A DNA stretch of 64,000 nucleotides from Arthrobacter sp. Hiyo4. GTDB taxonomy: Bacteria; Actinomycetota; Actinomycetes; Actinomycetales; Micrococcaceae. Positions 1 to 10,101 of this stretch are shown in pieces (positions within the stretch are counted from its first letter, which is position 1; each line of letters opens with the position of its first letter). Where the stretch lies: NCBI GenBank assembly GCA_002370555.1, contig AP014718.1:2604001-2668000 (forward strand). Direction: 5' to 3'. A program made the translations under genes and the position numbers. The notes under the pieces were generated by a model. It saw only the letters and a program-made list of their open reading frames with translations, was not told the DNA's origin and searched no databases.

Positions 1-64
1 ACCCATACGATCCAGAGCACAACGGCAACCACAAGGATCACTGAGCTGCTTAGGGGAAGTCCAC
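1..64 (-). CDS. 5' end of a membrane protein gene cut by the window edge
   Basis: On the minus strand, a GTG at 62-64 followed by one single-base shift in a CCCC run reads into a strongly hydrophobic stretch (SSSVILVVAVVLWIVWV) that runs off the window. This looks like an N-terminal signal anchor or first membrane helix of a gene downstream of the galU-acetyltransferase pair on the same strand. Only about 20 residues are visible, so no function can be given. The start is a guess that depends on the assumed frameshift. Confidence 0.4.
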
Positions 65-187
65 AATCAAAACCGTATGAGCATTAGGGCAGCCGCCCCG
101 CATTAGCCACGGTGTGTCGTCGGCAACGTGGCAATTCATTGGATTTATGACCTTGGAAGTACCCATGCAGGGTTCAGGTCCGGCGGG

Positions 188-805
188 TTAGGTCCGGGAC
201 GCGAGCCACGGGGCGAGCAGCCCCTCGGGGACCTCGTCAGCGGTCAGCGCGAAGGAACGGTGGTCCGCCCACTCCCCGTTGATGTGAAGGAAGCGTGGAC
301 GGTAGCCTTCGTCGCGGAATCCCAGCTTCTCAACCACGCGCAGGCTGGGGCCATTCTCGGGCCGGATGTTGATTTCCATCCGGTGCAGACCCAGGGCCTG
401 GAAACAATGGTCGGTGGCCATGGCCACCGCCGTGGGTGCGATGCCGTGACCCGCGCGCGCCTGGTCGACCCAGTACCCCAGTGTCGCCATCATGGCCGAA
501 CCCCACACAATCGATGACACAGTCAGCTGGCCAACAATGACCGGGGCCGCCAACCTGGGTATGCGCTCAGTGATCAGGAACGGCAGGGCCGTCCCCTGGG
601 CGGCCTGGATTTTCAAGGACCGCACCATCTGCCGGTAGTCAGGCAGCGCACCGCCTGGTGCCGGGTTGGATGCTTCCCAGGGCGCCAGCCACTCGCTGTT
701 GCGCCCGCGGACCTCGGTCCATTCCTTCTTGTCCCGGTACCGGATGGGGCGCAGGATCAGGTCGCCGCATTCGAGTGTCACGGGCCAGATGGGTCCGGGG
801 CGCAC
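188..805 (-). CDS. GNAT-family N-acetyltransferase (RimJ/RimL type)
   Basis: An intact 205-residue GNAT-fold protein with a GTG start, beginning 5 bases after the galU stop, so the two are almost certainly co-transcribed. The N-terminal strand (LILRPIRYRD) and the acetyl-CoA pyrophosphate-binding loop (QARAGHGIA, about residue 120) are typical of the RimJ/RimL branch, as is the late block NGPSLRVVEKLGF. That branch acetylates N-termini of ribosomal proteins or other amines, but the substrate cannot be read from sequence. In mycobacteria a rimJ-like gene also sits close to galU (from memory), so the neighbourhood supports the family call. Length and start are normal. Confidence 0.85.
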   Translation of the reverse strand: MRPGPIWPVTLECGDLILRPIRYRDKKEWTEVRGRNSEWLAPWEASNPAPGGALPDYRQMVRSLKIQAAQGTALPFLITERIPRLAAPVIVGQLTVSSIVWGSAMMATLGYWVDQARAGHGIAPTAVAMATDHCFQALGLHRMEINIRPENGPSLRVVEKLGFRDEGYRPRFLHINGEWADHRSFALTADEVPEGLLAPWLASRT

Positions 806-810
806 GGCAG

Positions 811-1713
811 TTATTTAGCGAGGCCGGCCGTGAAGCCCGGCAGCCACTCCCGCAGTCCGGGCCAAGGTCGTCGCTGTCGATGGCGAGCTGGACGCAGGCC
901 TTGAGGTAGCTGAGCTTGTCACCGGTGTCGTAACGGCGGCCGCGGAAGACCACGCCGTAAACTCCGAAGCCTTCGCCCTCGCCGGCTGCCAGTTCCTGCA
1001 GGGCGTCGGTCAGCTGGATTTCCCCGCCCGGCCCGGGCCGGTGCGCTCGAGCACGTCAAAAACTGCCGGGTGGAGCACGTAGCGGCCAATGACTGCCAGG
1101 TTTGAGGGCGCCTCATCCACGCTGGGCTTTTCGACGAGCTTGTTGATCCTGACGTAGCCTTCACCGTCGATCTCCTGCACATCGGCGCAACCGTAGGCAC
1201 TGATCTGGGAGGGTTCCACCTCGATGAGGGCCACCACGGATCCGCCGGTCTTGGACTGGACTTCGATCATGGTGCTGAGGAGTTCGTCCCGGGCATCGAT
1301 CAGGTCGTCGCCCAGGAGGACGGCGAACGGTTCGTTGCCGACGTGCTGCTTTGCACGCAGTACCGCGTGGCCCAGGCCGTTGGGTCACCCTGGCGGACGT
1401 AGTGGATGTCACCGAGGTTGCTGGCTGCCCGGATGGACTCAAGTTTGGCCAGATCGCCCTTGGCTTCCAGGGTGTCCTCCAACGAAGGAACCCTGTCGAA
1501 GTGGTCCTCCAGGGCACGCTTGTTGCGTCCCGTGATCATCAGGATGTCGTTCAGGCCAACGTTGACAGCCTCTTCAACCACGTACTGGATGGCAGGCTTG
1601 TCCACTACCGGGAGCATTTCCTTGGGCATCGCTTTTGTGGCCGGCAGGAACCTGGTGCCGAGGCCGGCAGCTGGAATAACGGCCTTGCGTACTGTCTGCT
1701 GAGTGGTAGTCAC
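811..1713 (-). CDS. galU: UTP-glucose-1-phosphate uridylyltransferase (frameshifted)
   Basis: GalU makes UDP-glucose from UTP and glucose-1-phosphate in the cytosol, feeding cell-envelope polysaccharide and trehalose synthesis. The N-terminus carries the nucleotide-binding signature [19 protein letters not shown], followed by [12 protein letters not shown], and later [14 protein letters not shown] and [14 protein letters not shown]. The span fits the usual length of about 300 residues and starts at a GTG. Three single-base shifts break it, near 1380 (a C missing in GACCC), near 1040 (a G missing in CGGGGCGGGG) and near 858. Each repair restores the family sequence, so I read them as sequencing errors. 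The rimJ-like gene follows 5 bases downstream. The divergent cyclo-ligase gene starts 107 bases upstream. Confidence 0.93.
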
Positions 1714-1820
1714 TGGACTAATCTAACGGAGGGCTGACCATTCAGTAATTAGTGGCCGCTCCTGAGCCAGCGCGGCGCAGACCCTGCAACGGCCACCCCG
1801 AACGGCAACGAAGGAGCGGC

Positions 1821-2439
1821 ATGTCCCAAGGCAGCAGTGAAGCCAAGGCGGACATCCGCGCACAGCATCGTGCGCGCCGCGCCGCGACGGACCCCACGCA
1901 ACGCGACACGGCAGGCGCCGCCCTGGCGGTCCACGGCGTTGCTTGGGCTGAACAGCACACCGGTGGGACGCCGTCGACCTTTTGCGCCTATCTGGGCGTG
2001 GCCCCGGAGCCGCCCACGCTGCCACTGATCACCGAACTCCACCGGCATGGCCACCGAATCCTGCTTCCTGTCTGCGAGCCGGCCGCCGGCTGAGCTGGAC
2101 CTACTGGAGTCCCGGCGTCGAGTTTGTCCGCAGCCGCTATGCCCCGTGCTGGAACCGGCCGGACCGCGTCTTGGCCTCGGCATCATGGCCTCCGTTGCTG
2201 CGCTCTTCGTCCCCGCTACGGCCGTGGACAAGGACGGCAACCGCATAGGCCAGGGCGGCGGCTACTACGACGTCCTGCTGGACTCCCTCGCCGGGAACGG
2301 CCTTGAGATCCCGTTTGCGGCCATCGTCTTCGATTCCGAACTGCTCCCGGCCGGCAGCATTCCCGCCGAAGACTTTGACCGGAGGGTTCCGGCCGCGCTC
2401 ACGCCCTCAGGTTTGATCCGGCTGCCGGACCCGGCCTGA
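1821..2439 (+). CDS. fthC: 5-formyltetrahydrofolate cyclo-ligase (frameshifted)
   Basis: This enzyme converts 5-formyl-THF plus ATP to 5,10-methenyl-THF, returning the stored folate to one-carbon metabolism. The diagnostic C-terminal ATP/folate loop GQGGGYYDVLL is present, preceded by LFVPATAVDKDGNRIG, and the N-terminus has the expected basic helix (DIRAQHRARRAATDP). The ATG has an AAGGAG ribosome binding site 4 bases upstream. Two single-base shifts occur near 2086 and 2146; the segment between them (RRLSWTYWSPGVEFVRS) is readable only in the intermediate frame. Repaired length is about 206 residues, normal for the family. The divergent neighbour is galU, and the FmdB-type gene follows in the same direction. 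Confidence 0.9.
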
Positions 2440-2463
2440 CGGAGGGCTGCTTTCCGGGGGTGA

Positions 2464-2495
2464 TAGAATTGGCACTCAGGCCCTGCGACTGCTAA
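2464..2495 (+). promoter_or_regulatory. CIRCE-like HrcA operator and -10 box in front of the FmdB-type gene
   Basis: The sequence TTGGCACTC (2469-2477), a 9-base spacer and GACTGCTAA (2487-2495) matches the CIRCE consensus TTAGCACTC-N9-GAGTGCTAA with one mismatch per arm. A plausible -10 box, TAGAAT, sits at 2464-2469 so that the operator would cover the transcription start, which is where HrcA usually binds. No convincing -35 box is visible. HrcA control of the FmdB-type chaperone gene is also known, to my recollection, for mycobacterial Rv0991c (Ruc). Confidence 0.65.
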
Positions 2496-2555
2496 TGGAC
2501 GGTTTCCGCTCACCGCAGCGCAGGACCTCTCGCTTGCCCCCGAGGAGGATCACCA

Positions 2556-2819
2556 GTGCCCACTTATGCTTACGCCTGCAAGGATTGCGGCCACGCCTTC
2601 GACGTTTTCCAGTCGTTTACCGACAGCACCCTGACTGCATGCCCGGAGTGCCAGGGCGCCTTGCGCAAGAAGTTCAACAGCGTGGGTGTGGTCTTCAAGG
2701 GCTCCGGTTTCTACCGGACCGACTCACGGGATGCCAAGGGAAGCACCGTTTCGGCTGCCCCCTCCGCCCCCGTGTCCGCACCGGCGCCGGCACCTGCCAC
2801 CGCCGCTGCCGCCAGCTGA
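2556..2819 (+). CDS. FmdB-type zinc-ribbon protein, probable Ruc-like redox chaperone
   Basis: An intact 87-residue protein with a GTG start 7 bases after GAGGAGG. Residues 1-50 form the FmdB zinc ribbon with two cysteine pairs (ACKDCG and ACPECQ) and the typical opening PTYAYAC. Residues 55-87 are a low-complexity Ala/Pro/Ser tail expected to be disordered. This is the layout of mycobacterial Ruc (Rv0991c), a chaperone switched on when oxidation releases its zinc. The neighbouring cyclo-ligase and galU match the mycobacterial gene order, and a CIRCE-like site lies upstream, both favouring orthology with Ruc over the older 'regulatory protein FmdB' label. Chaperone activity itself is inferred. 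Confidence 0.82.
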   Translation: MPTYAYACKDCGHAFDVFQSFTDSTLTACPECQGALRKKFNSVGVVFKGSGFYRTDSRDAKGSTVSAAPSAPVSAPAPAPATAAAAS

Positions 2820-2918
2820 CCTCCGGTCCAAAAAGACGTACGACGCCGGCAGCACGGTTGTCCACATAGGCACCGAGGCTTCTGTAGGGTTTGGTAGCCG
2901 CTATGTAGCGTGGTTTCC

Positions 2919-3658
2919 ATGCCAGCTACCCTTTTTCGTTCCAGCCCCGGATCCGCCCCGCCGGACGCCCGGCCCGCCGTCCGCTCCCGTCAGCACGACC
3001 CGGGCCCGGGCGGCCACAGGCTGTTGTCCTGGCTGGGCCGGAACCGGCGCCTGGCAATAGCGCTCCTGCTCTGCCTTGCTGCCGGGATCACGGTCCATCA
3101 GCTCACTCCCCGCCCGCCGATACGGTCTCGGTGTTGGCGGCGGCGCGGGATCTCCCCGCAGGCACGGCCCTGACAGCCACGGACCTGACGGCAACGAAGA
3201 TCCCGCCGGGAATGCTCACTGCCGGATCCATGTTTGACACCGGTGACGCCGCGGGAAGGCAACTGGCAGCCCCGTTGCGGAAGGGCCAACTGGTGACGGA
3301 CTCCCTGCTGCTGGGCCCGGTCTCCTGACCGGAACGCCGCCCGGCTCCGCAGCGGTGCCCTTGAGGATGGCCGATCCCTCCTCCATCCAGCTGGTATCGC
3401 CCGGGCAGCTGGTCAACGTGGTGCTGACCGGCGCGAACGGCTACGACCAGCAATCCCCTCGGAGGTGCTGGCTTCATCCGTTCCGGTCCTGTGGACGTCA
3501 GGACAAGGCGGCAAGACAGGTCAGTGGTTGGGCACCGGCGAAACCGACGGGCTGATCGTCGTGGCAGCAGCCCCGGAGCAGGCTGCCCGGCTGGCGGGGC
3601 CTCCACGCAGGGCAAGCTGTTTTTCGTCCTGGTGGGACCCGAGGGCGGTGCCGGGTGA
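2919..3658 (+). CDS. SAF-domain membrane-anchored protein, CpaB/RcpC-like (heavily frameshifted)
   Basis: The N-terminus is basic and Pro-rich, followed by one membrane helix (LAIALLLCLAAGITV, about residues 45-60). Then comes a SAF domain recognisable as VLAAARDLPAGTALTATDL, the element shared with the Flp-pilus protein CpaB and with antifreeze-like sugar synthases. Later parts (SPGQLVNVVLTGA, TDGLIVVAAAPEQAARLAG, GKLFFVLVGPEGGAG) fit the same family. Four single-base shifts, near 3115, 3325, 3460 and 3595, break the reading frame. No pilus genes are nearby, so a role in pilus assembly is not supported. A GTG at 2910 is an alternative start. The ATG at 2919 lies inside a potential hairpin. 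Confidence 0.65.
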
Positions 3659-3677
3659 CGCCCCTGCAGCCTGGAGG

Positions 3678-6600
3678 TCAGCCCCAGTGCGGCGGCTTGT
3701 TTTCCTTCAGCCAAGCGTCGTGATCGTTCTCGGGTCCATCGCCCCAGCGCTTCGGGTCATCCTCCGCAGCCTTGTTGGGCAGGATGCCAGCCGTCCCTGG
3801 CAGCTGGCGCCCGGCACAGCCGCGTTCCCGTTTCGTGCGTCGTCCGCCTGGTCGTTACCGTGTGTATCTGCCTGATCGGCGTTCCGTGGGGTCACAACAA
3901 CCGCCTCCTCACTGGCCAGGCGTCCGGCCTGGTCGTCGTTCCTGTCGTTTCCTTCGCTCGCAAGCGCCAGCGGGTCCATGTCCTCGTCAAAGAACCCGCC
4001 CGAGGCCGTGCCCCGTCCGGGCGGCAGAACATTCTCAAGGCCCAGGTAACCCGCGATCCGGTCCGCGCAGGCGGACGGGTCCGTGAAGACTTCGATGGTC
4101 CACAGCGGCATGTACCGCCAGCCCATCCGTTCCAGCAGCTGCGGACGGAGCCGGCTCCGCTCACGGACACTCATGGTGCGGTATTGCTCCGTGCCGTCCG
4201 ATTCGATGGCCACCGGCCGCGGAATCTCGGCGTCGTCCTGCCCCATGGTGCTGAGCGGGTCTGCTGCGGCCACCACGTCAATCACGCCGTCGTACTGGTG
4301 CCAGACGCGGGCGCCGCGGGCACGCAGCCGGTCACCAAGATCGGCGACGAGGGGATCGGCCCCAGCGCCTGCTCACTGGCGGCGGCACGCGAGGCCGGAG
4401 TTCCGAGATCAGTCTTTCCCGCAATCTCACGGTTCAGGAGCTCGTAGAAGTCCACCGCGCCGTAGGACAGCCGCGTGTGATCGAGGTCTTCGGGCTGGAA
4501 ACACGTTAACACGTGGAGTGAACGGCGGGCACGGGTCATCGCCAAAGCGAATTTTTCCCGCCCGCCCTCAGCGGACAGGGGTCCGAAGTTGTGCAGTGCC
4601 CGGCCGTGCGGAGTACGGCCGAAACCGGGCGAGAAGATCACGTGGTCACGGACCAGGCCCTGCGCCCGCTCAAGGTCAACCACGCGGAACGACTCGGATC
4701 CTGCGCTGAAGAAGCTGGCCAGGCCCGGGTGGTTCGGGAGCTGAAGACGGATGGACTCACCGATCCGGGCAGCATGGCGCAGGCTGGCGGTGACCACTGC
4801 CAGCGACGTGCGCGGCCGTGTCCGGGCGTGCTCAAAGACCAGCTGCACCACCCGGTTGACCTCGGCCACCACGGATTCGACGCCTTCGTGGTCGGCACTG
4901 GGCAGTCCGGTGCCGTCGGGAAGGTACTCCACCAGAAGGGCCCTGTCCAAGCCCGTAGCGGACTGTCCCTCGGGGAGCCTGCGGAGGGCGCCATCGTAAG
5001 AGTTCTTGCTCAGCTGCAGGACCAGGTCCTCGTCAACCGCGCGGTAGACAAAATTCAGCCGCCAGACAGGCAGGATGGCAGACAGCGCCGAGAACGCGCT
5101 TTCGACACGCTGGTGGGCCGCTTCACCGGCAGCCAGCCGCTCCACACCCACCGTGAACGTCCGGGGGCTGGCAATCTTGGCATCACCGAAAGCAATGACC
5201 TGCCTGGCGCGGGCGATGGCGGGCAAGACGGCCTGCAGCGACGTCGCTTCGGCGTCCAGGATGACCACGGCGTCGAAGCGCTGTTCGGCCGGCAGGAGCC
5301 CGGTCATGAGGTACGGGCTGACCGACCAGACCGGCACCAGCATGGGGACCAGCTCTGCGGCCTGGGCCGTCAGCGCGGCGAGTGTAACCCGCCCGTCTTT
5401 GAGCAGGCTCCTGAGTAGCTGGGCCTGGCGCGGGTGTTCCGCAAGCGCGGCCCGCCACCGTTCGGACAGGTCCCAGCGCAGGCGCGCCGCGCCGCTGGCA
5501 ATATGGGCGTTGTCCGCGAGCCGATATTCGGCCTCAAGCTGCCGGAGCGCGTCCCCGTCAGACATGGCCAGGTAATCGTCGCCGCTGATCATCGCCTCCA
5601 GCGCGGACTGCCACCAGGACAGCTCAAGCTCGGCTGCCACGGACTCTGCGGGAACCTCCCGCTCCGCAAGATCCGCGAGCAGCTCCCCCAGGCCGTGCTC
5701 GCGCATGTTTTCCACAAGCAGCGTGCGCTCGGGCAGCGTTTTCAGCGTGTGGGTGTCGGCCACGAGCCGCTCCAGCCGCTCCATGAGTTCCTCATAGCGG
5801 GCGGTTGCCAGGGAGCCGCCGGCTTCGGTGTGCCGGAGGGCCTCCCCCAACTGGGTGAGCTCCCGGTCCAGCGACCGGTACATCACGTTCATTTCGGCAA
5901 GGCCCGAGGGGACGGCCGGGTGGCGCTGCGACGTGGCGTATCCGGACCAGAGGGCACGCTGGTCCTGCACCAGCACCAGCGAGCTGTGGAGATCGGTGAT
6001 GTGGACGCCCGGACGGACGTACTCCTTGGCGACGCGGCGTAGGCGGGAACGCTGCATGGAGGCCATGTCGACATTCCGCTCCCGGCGCCAGGCGGAGGAC
6101 GCCGTGGCGGAGATGAGATCGTTGACAGGCCTGTCGAAGATGTCCGGTGTGAACTTGTCGAGGCTTTCGCGGACAGCCATGAGGAGTTCGAGCTGCTCCC
6201 CCCACTCCGAGAAGGACGTGCCAAGCCGGATTTCGGCATGTTCGGCCACGCTGTTCATCCGGTCGCGCAGGACAGGCAGGTTCCTGGCCACTGACCGGGC
6301 GAGTTCCTGGGCTTCCTCGGTCTCCTTGCGGGTGAGCAGCCGGGCGCCGTGCCACGGGCTGGTAGTGGAGGCGTGGCTGAAGCTGCCAAGCTCCGCAGCG
6401 CGGCGAAGCCTGCCAGCGAGCTCGTTGCGGTCGCGGATGCTATCCAGCACACTGCGTTTGAGCCGCACGGTGGTGGCGGGGGCAGGGTGGATGGAGGTCA
6501 GCTCGGCCAGTGACTGCATGGCCTGATACGGCGAGCAACCCCAGCGCCGGCGCACGTTATGCAGGGACGCCACGTGGTCCATCAGGGCGTGCCGGTGCTC

Positions 6601-7782
6601 GGTGAGGGTGCGGTGGAGGTTCCCCAGCTGCGGTTCGAGTGACTTTTCGTTCCGTACGATGGCCCGCACCAGCTGGGCCTTGAGCTGCTGTGGTGTGGCT
6701 GTGCCGGAGAGCTGGAACAGGATGGATTCAAGTCCAAGCGATTCCAGTTGTGCCGATACTTCATTCAGGCTGGCCCGGCGGTCACCCACCACCAGGACTG
6801 ACCGCCCAGCGTCCACCAGTGCACCGATGGTGTTGATGGCCGTCTGGGTCTGTCCCGTGCCCGGCGGGCTGCTGACCACCAGCGAGTCTCCTGCGCGGGC
6901 GGCATCAATGACGTACTGCTGGTCCGGATCGGCGTCGAGGAGGAGGAGTTCGTCATCCGGGTGGCGCGCGTCCACGCTCGGGAAGCGGGACGGGTCCGGC
7001 GCGGGTACATCAATGACTTCACCGCCGGCCGCCCTGGCCAGTGCGGCGACCAGCGGGTTGCCCTCATTGATCCAAGGGTCGTCCAGGTTGCCGGAGAGGT
7101 CCGCAAAAGTAGACACCAGCAGATTGTGCTGGGCTTCGGCCCCATGGATGGGCCGGACGAGGGTTGCGAGCTTATCCAGGACGGGCTGGGGATCGAAGCG
7201 TGCGGTACTGTACGCGAGGCGTGTCACGGCGTTGACGTCAAAAACAATGCCATGGATGGTCTTCAGGTGCCGGACCAGGGCCGGGTTGATGTTGGCCTGC
7301 TCGGTGAGCTGCAGCTCGTAGTCGTCCTCACCCGGGCGGACCGTGAGCGAGATTGCGGTGAGCATCACCGGCGCGGAAACCCGCTGGGGTTTGCCGCCAA
7401 CGGCGGAGGTCCACACAACGGTGCCTGCGGATAGGTAGCCGGCATCTATGCCACGGTCATTACCGAGTTCAAAGATTTTCGAGCGTATGTTCCGCGATGC
7501 CCGGGCCGCGACGACGTACTGCTTGTGGTCGCGGATGAGTGTGGACAACCGTGTGCGGCGGCCGGCCATGAGCTGGGCCAGGCCTGACGGGTGCGCATGG
7601 GTCAGGTCAATGGACCCTTCGGGGGTCTTCGTGAAACGCAGCATGGTGTCTGCCCCGGTGACGGGTTTGAGCCCGGACAGCCATTTTCCGAGCTCCTCAG
7701 AACCCTCCGCGTGGCCTTGACCAAATGACACTACTGCCTTCTTTTCTGCGTTTGCACGTGACGCCCTGGACCATACCGGCAT
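3678..7782 (-). CDS. Large helicase-like protein with degenerate P-loop and C-terminal Vsr-like nuclease domain (frameshifted)
   Basis: About 1,368 residues after repairing shifts near 4285 and 3800. The region around residues 280-350 resembles superfamily-1 helicases, with PPGTGQTQTA at the Walker A position: the usual P-loop lysine is glutamine (CAG at 6850-6852). The Walker B/motif II region reads VVILDAEAT instead of the usual DEAS/T, and motif III is FGDAKIASP. Motif VI is recognisable (ALAMTRARRSLHVLT). The middle is a long helical section. The C-terminus (about residues 1170-1270) fits the Vsr-like MTES_1575 nuclease family, with GVIDVV and an AIESDG core, then RERSRLRPQLLERMGW and PLWTIEVFTDP. 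The tail is acidic and ends near KPPHWG. The gene stands alone between convergent and divergent neighbours. Family membership is clear; the role (DNA repair or defence) is open. Confidence 0.75.
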
Positions 7783-7872
7783 ACTTTCGAGCGTAGCCGC
7801 AAAGGAGCCGGGATGAGAGACCGCAACACTGGATCAGGCCAAATTGCGGCGGATTTCAACGGATGACAGCAA

Positions 7873-7902
7873 TGGCCGGCCTCCGCTGACGGAGACCGGC
7901 CA
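7873..7902 (-). terminator. Hairpin terminator downstream of guaA
   Basis: An inverted repeat begins 9 bases after the guaA stop: TGGCCGG (7873-7879) pairs with CCGGCCA (7896-7902) and, after one unpaired base per side, CTCCG pairs with CGGAG around a CTGA loop. No U-tract follows, which is common in high-GC actinobacteria. It probably separates guaA from the large helicase-like gene that lies downstream on the same strand. Confidence 0.65.
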
Positions 7903-7911
7903 CTCACACTG

Positions 7912-9500
7912 TTATTCCCACTCGATGGTTCCGGGCGGCTTGCTGGTCACGTCCAGCACCACCCGGTTGACGCCTTCCACCTCGTTGGTGATCCGGTTCG
8001 AAATCCGGGCCAGGAGATCGTACGGCAGCCGGGACCAGTCCGCCGTCATGGCGTCCTCGGACGAAACGGGGCGGAGCACAATCGGGTGGCCGTAGGTGCG
8101 GCCGTCACCCATGACGCCAACACTGCGGACGTCGGCCAGCAGGACCACAGGCATCTGCCACACCTCGTTGTCCAGCCCGGCTGCGGTCAGTTCCGCACGA
8201 GCAATGGCGTCCGCCTTGCGGAGCAGGTCCAGGCGCTCCTGGGTGATGTCGCCGACGATGCGGATTCCCAGGCCGGGGCCGGGGAACGGCTGGCGTCCGA
8301 CGATTTCCTGCGGCAGACCCAGCTGGGCGCCCACGGCGCGGACCTCGTCCTTGAACAGTGCCCGGAGCGGCTCCACCAGTTCGAACTGCAGGTCCTCGGG
8401 AAGGCCACCGACATTGTGGTGGCTCTTGATGTTCGCAGCACCTTCCCCGCCGCCGGATTCGACGACGTCCGGGTACAGCGTGCCCTGGACCAGGAACTTG
8501 ATCTTCTCGCCATGGGCCGCGGCCTCGGCGATGATGGCAAGCTCAGCCTCTTCGAACGCGCGGATGAACTCGCGGCCGATGATCTTGCGCTTGGTTTCCG
8601 GATCGCTGACGCCGGCCAGGGCGGACAGGAAGCGCTCCTGCTCGTTGGCTACATACAGCTTGACGCCCGTGGCGGCAACGAAGTCGCGTTCCACCTGCTC
8701 GGCCTCGCCTTCGCGCAGCAGGCCGTGGTCAACGAACACACAGGTCAGCTGGTCGCCGACGGCCCGCTGGACGAGCGCTGCTGCAACTGCAGAGTCAACG
8801 CCGCCGGAGAGCCCGCAGATAACCCGGGCGTCGCCGATCTGCTTACGGATCCGGTCCACCTGCTCCTCGAGGATGTTGCCCGTGGTCCAGTTGGGCTCCA
8901 GCTTTGCGCCCTTGAACAGGAAGTTTTCCAGCACCTGCTGGCCGTAGGCCGAGTGCTTGACCTCGGGGTGCCACTGCACGCCGTAGAGGGCCTTCTCTTC
9001 GTTGGCGAAGGCAGCCACTTCAGCGCCGGCCGTCGTCGCCAGCACTTCGAAGCCTTCGGGGCCTCGTGCACGGAGTCGCCGTGGCTCATCCAGGTGGTCT
9101 GGTGCTGCGGCATCCCCTCGAGGACGGAGCGGCCCTCGCCGAGGATGGTGGTCTGGGTGGAGCCGTACTCGCGCAGGCCGGTCTTGTCGACCTTTCCGCC
9201 CAGGGCGTTGGCCATGGCCTGGAAGCCGTAGCAGATGCCGAAGACCGGGATTCCGGCCTCAAAGAGGTCGGCGCCGACGGAGGGCGCCCCGTCCGCGTAA
9301 ACGCTGGAGGGGCCACCGGAAAGAATGATGGCGGCGGGGTCCTTGGCCAGGAGCTGCTCGGTGGTGAAGGTATGCGGAACCACTTCCGAATACACATTCG
9401 CTTCCCGGACGCGGCGGGCAATCAGCTGCGCGTACTGGGCACCGTAGTCAACAACCAGCACCGGCTTCTGGGAAGTCTGGGATGCAGTGGGAGTAGTCAC
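7912..9500 (-). CDS. guaA: GMP synthase, glutamine-hydrolysing (frameshifted)
   Basis: GuaA converts XMP to GMP using ATP and glutamine. The N-terminal class I amidotransferase domain shows the nucleophile loop GICYGFQ and the histidine motif VQWHPE. The ATP-pyrophosphatase domain begins with the PP-motif [12 protein letters not shown], and the C-terminal dimerisation part ends with [18 protein letters not shown], standard for the family. The start is GTG. One single-base shift near 9058 (a C missing in GAGGCCCCGAAGG) separates the front third from the rest; repair gives about 529 residues, normal. guaB and guaB3 lie within 12 kb on the same strand, so all three GMP-branch genes are close together though not in one operon. 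Confidence 0.95.
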
Positions 9501-9600
9501 CGCACTAGCCTACTTTGCGGCGTCGCCCTGCCGCACCTTCAGGACCGTGGGTGTGACGCAGTGAACGTCCGACGGCGGGATTCCCCCACCGCTGCAGCGT

Positions 9601-10101
9601 TCAGTACCGCTGTGCGGCCTGCGGGTTCGCGGCAAGTTCGGCTTCCACCTCGGCGTGCAACTTCTTCTCCACCACGAAGGACAGGAACGGCACCACGCCG
9701 CCGAGGGCCAGGAGGATGAGCTTCAGGAACGGCCACCGCATCAGCGTCCAGAGACGGAAGTTGGAGATCAGGTACACCACGTACATCCAGCCGTGGACGA
9801 TCAGCACGGCGACGGAGACGTTCGCGCCGCCCACCACGCCCTTGGGCTCGGCGTCGGCGAAACCCAAGCCGAACGGTTGGCCCGTGACGGCGTTGGTGCC
9901 GCCGGCAAACAGGTACTGGCCAAAGGCGTAACGTGCGATGAGTTCGGCGCAGAGCAGCAGCAGCATGGCGCCTGTGAGGTACGCCAGCACCTTGTAGAAC
10001 TTCAGGGCGGAACGGATCTGCCGCTCGGTACCGCCGAAGCGGCGCTTCTTGCCCTTGCCCTGTGCAGAGTCCTGCTGGACGGCCGGTTTCGGTTCGATCA
10101 T
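9601..10101 (-). CDS. DUF3817 integral membrane protein
   Basis: An intact 166-residue protein. A basic Gly/Lys-rich N-terminus (GKGKKRRFGG) precedes three predicted membrane helices: LAYLTGAMLLLLCAELIARY, VSVAVLIVHGWMYVVYLISN and LKLILLALGGVVPFLSFVV. The central RLWTLMRWPFLK is typical of DUF3817, a family of unknown function common in actinobacteria. Its ATG overlaps the TGA of the SURF1 gene by four bases (ATGA), so the pair is translationally coupled. This association suggests, but does not show, a role linked to respiratory membrane proteins. Confidence 0.8.
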   Translation of the reverse strand: MIEPKPAVQQDSAQGKGKKRRFGGTERQIRSALKFYKVLAYLTGAMLLLLCAELIARYAFGQYLFAGGTNAVTGQPFGLGFADAEPKGVVGGANVSVAVLIVHGWMYVVYLISNFRLWTLMRWPFLKLILLALGGVVPFLSFVVEKKLHAEVEAELAANPQAAQRY

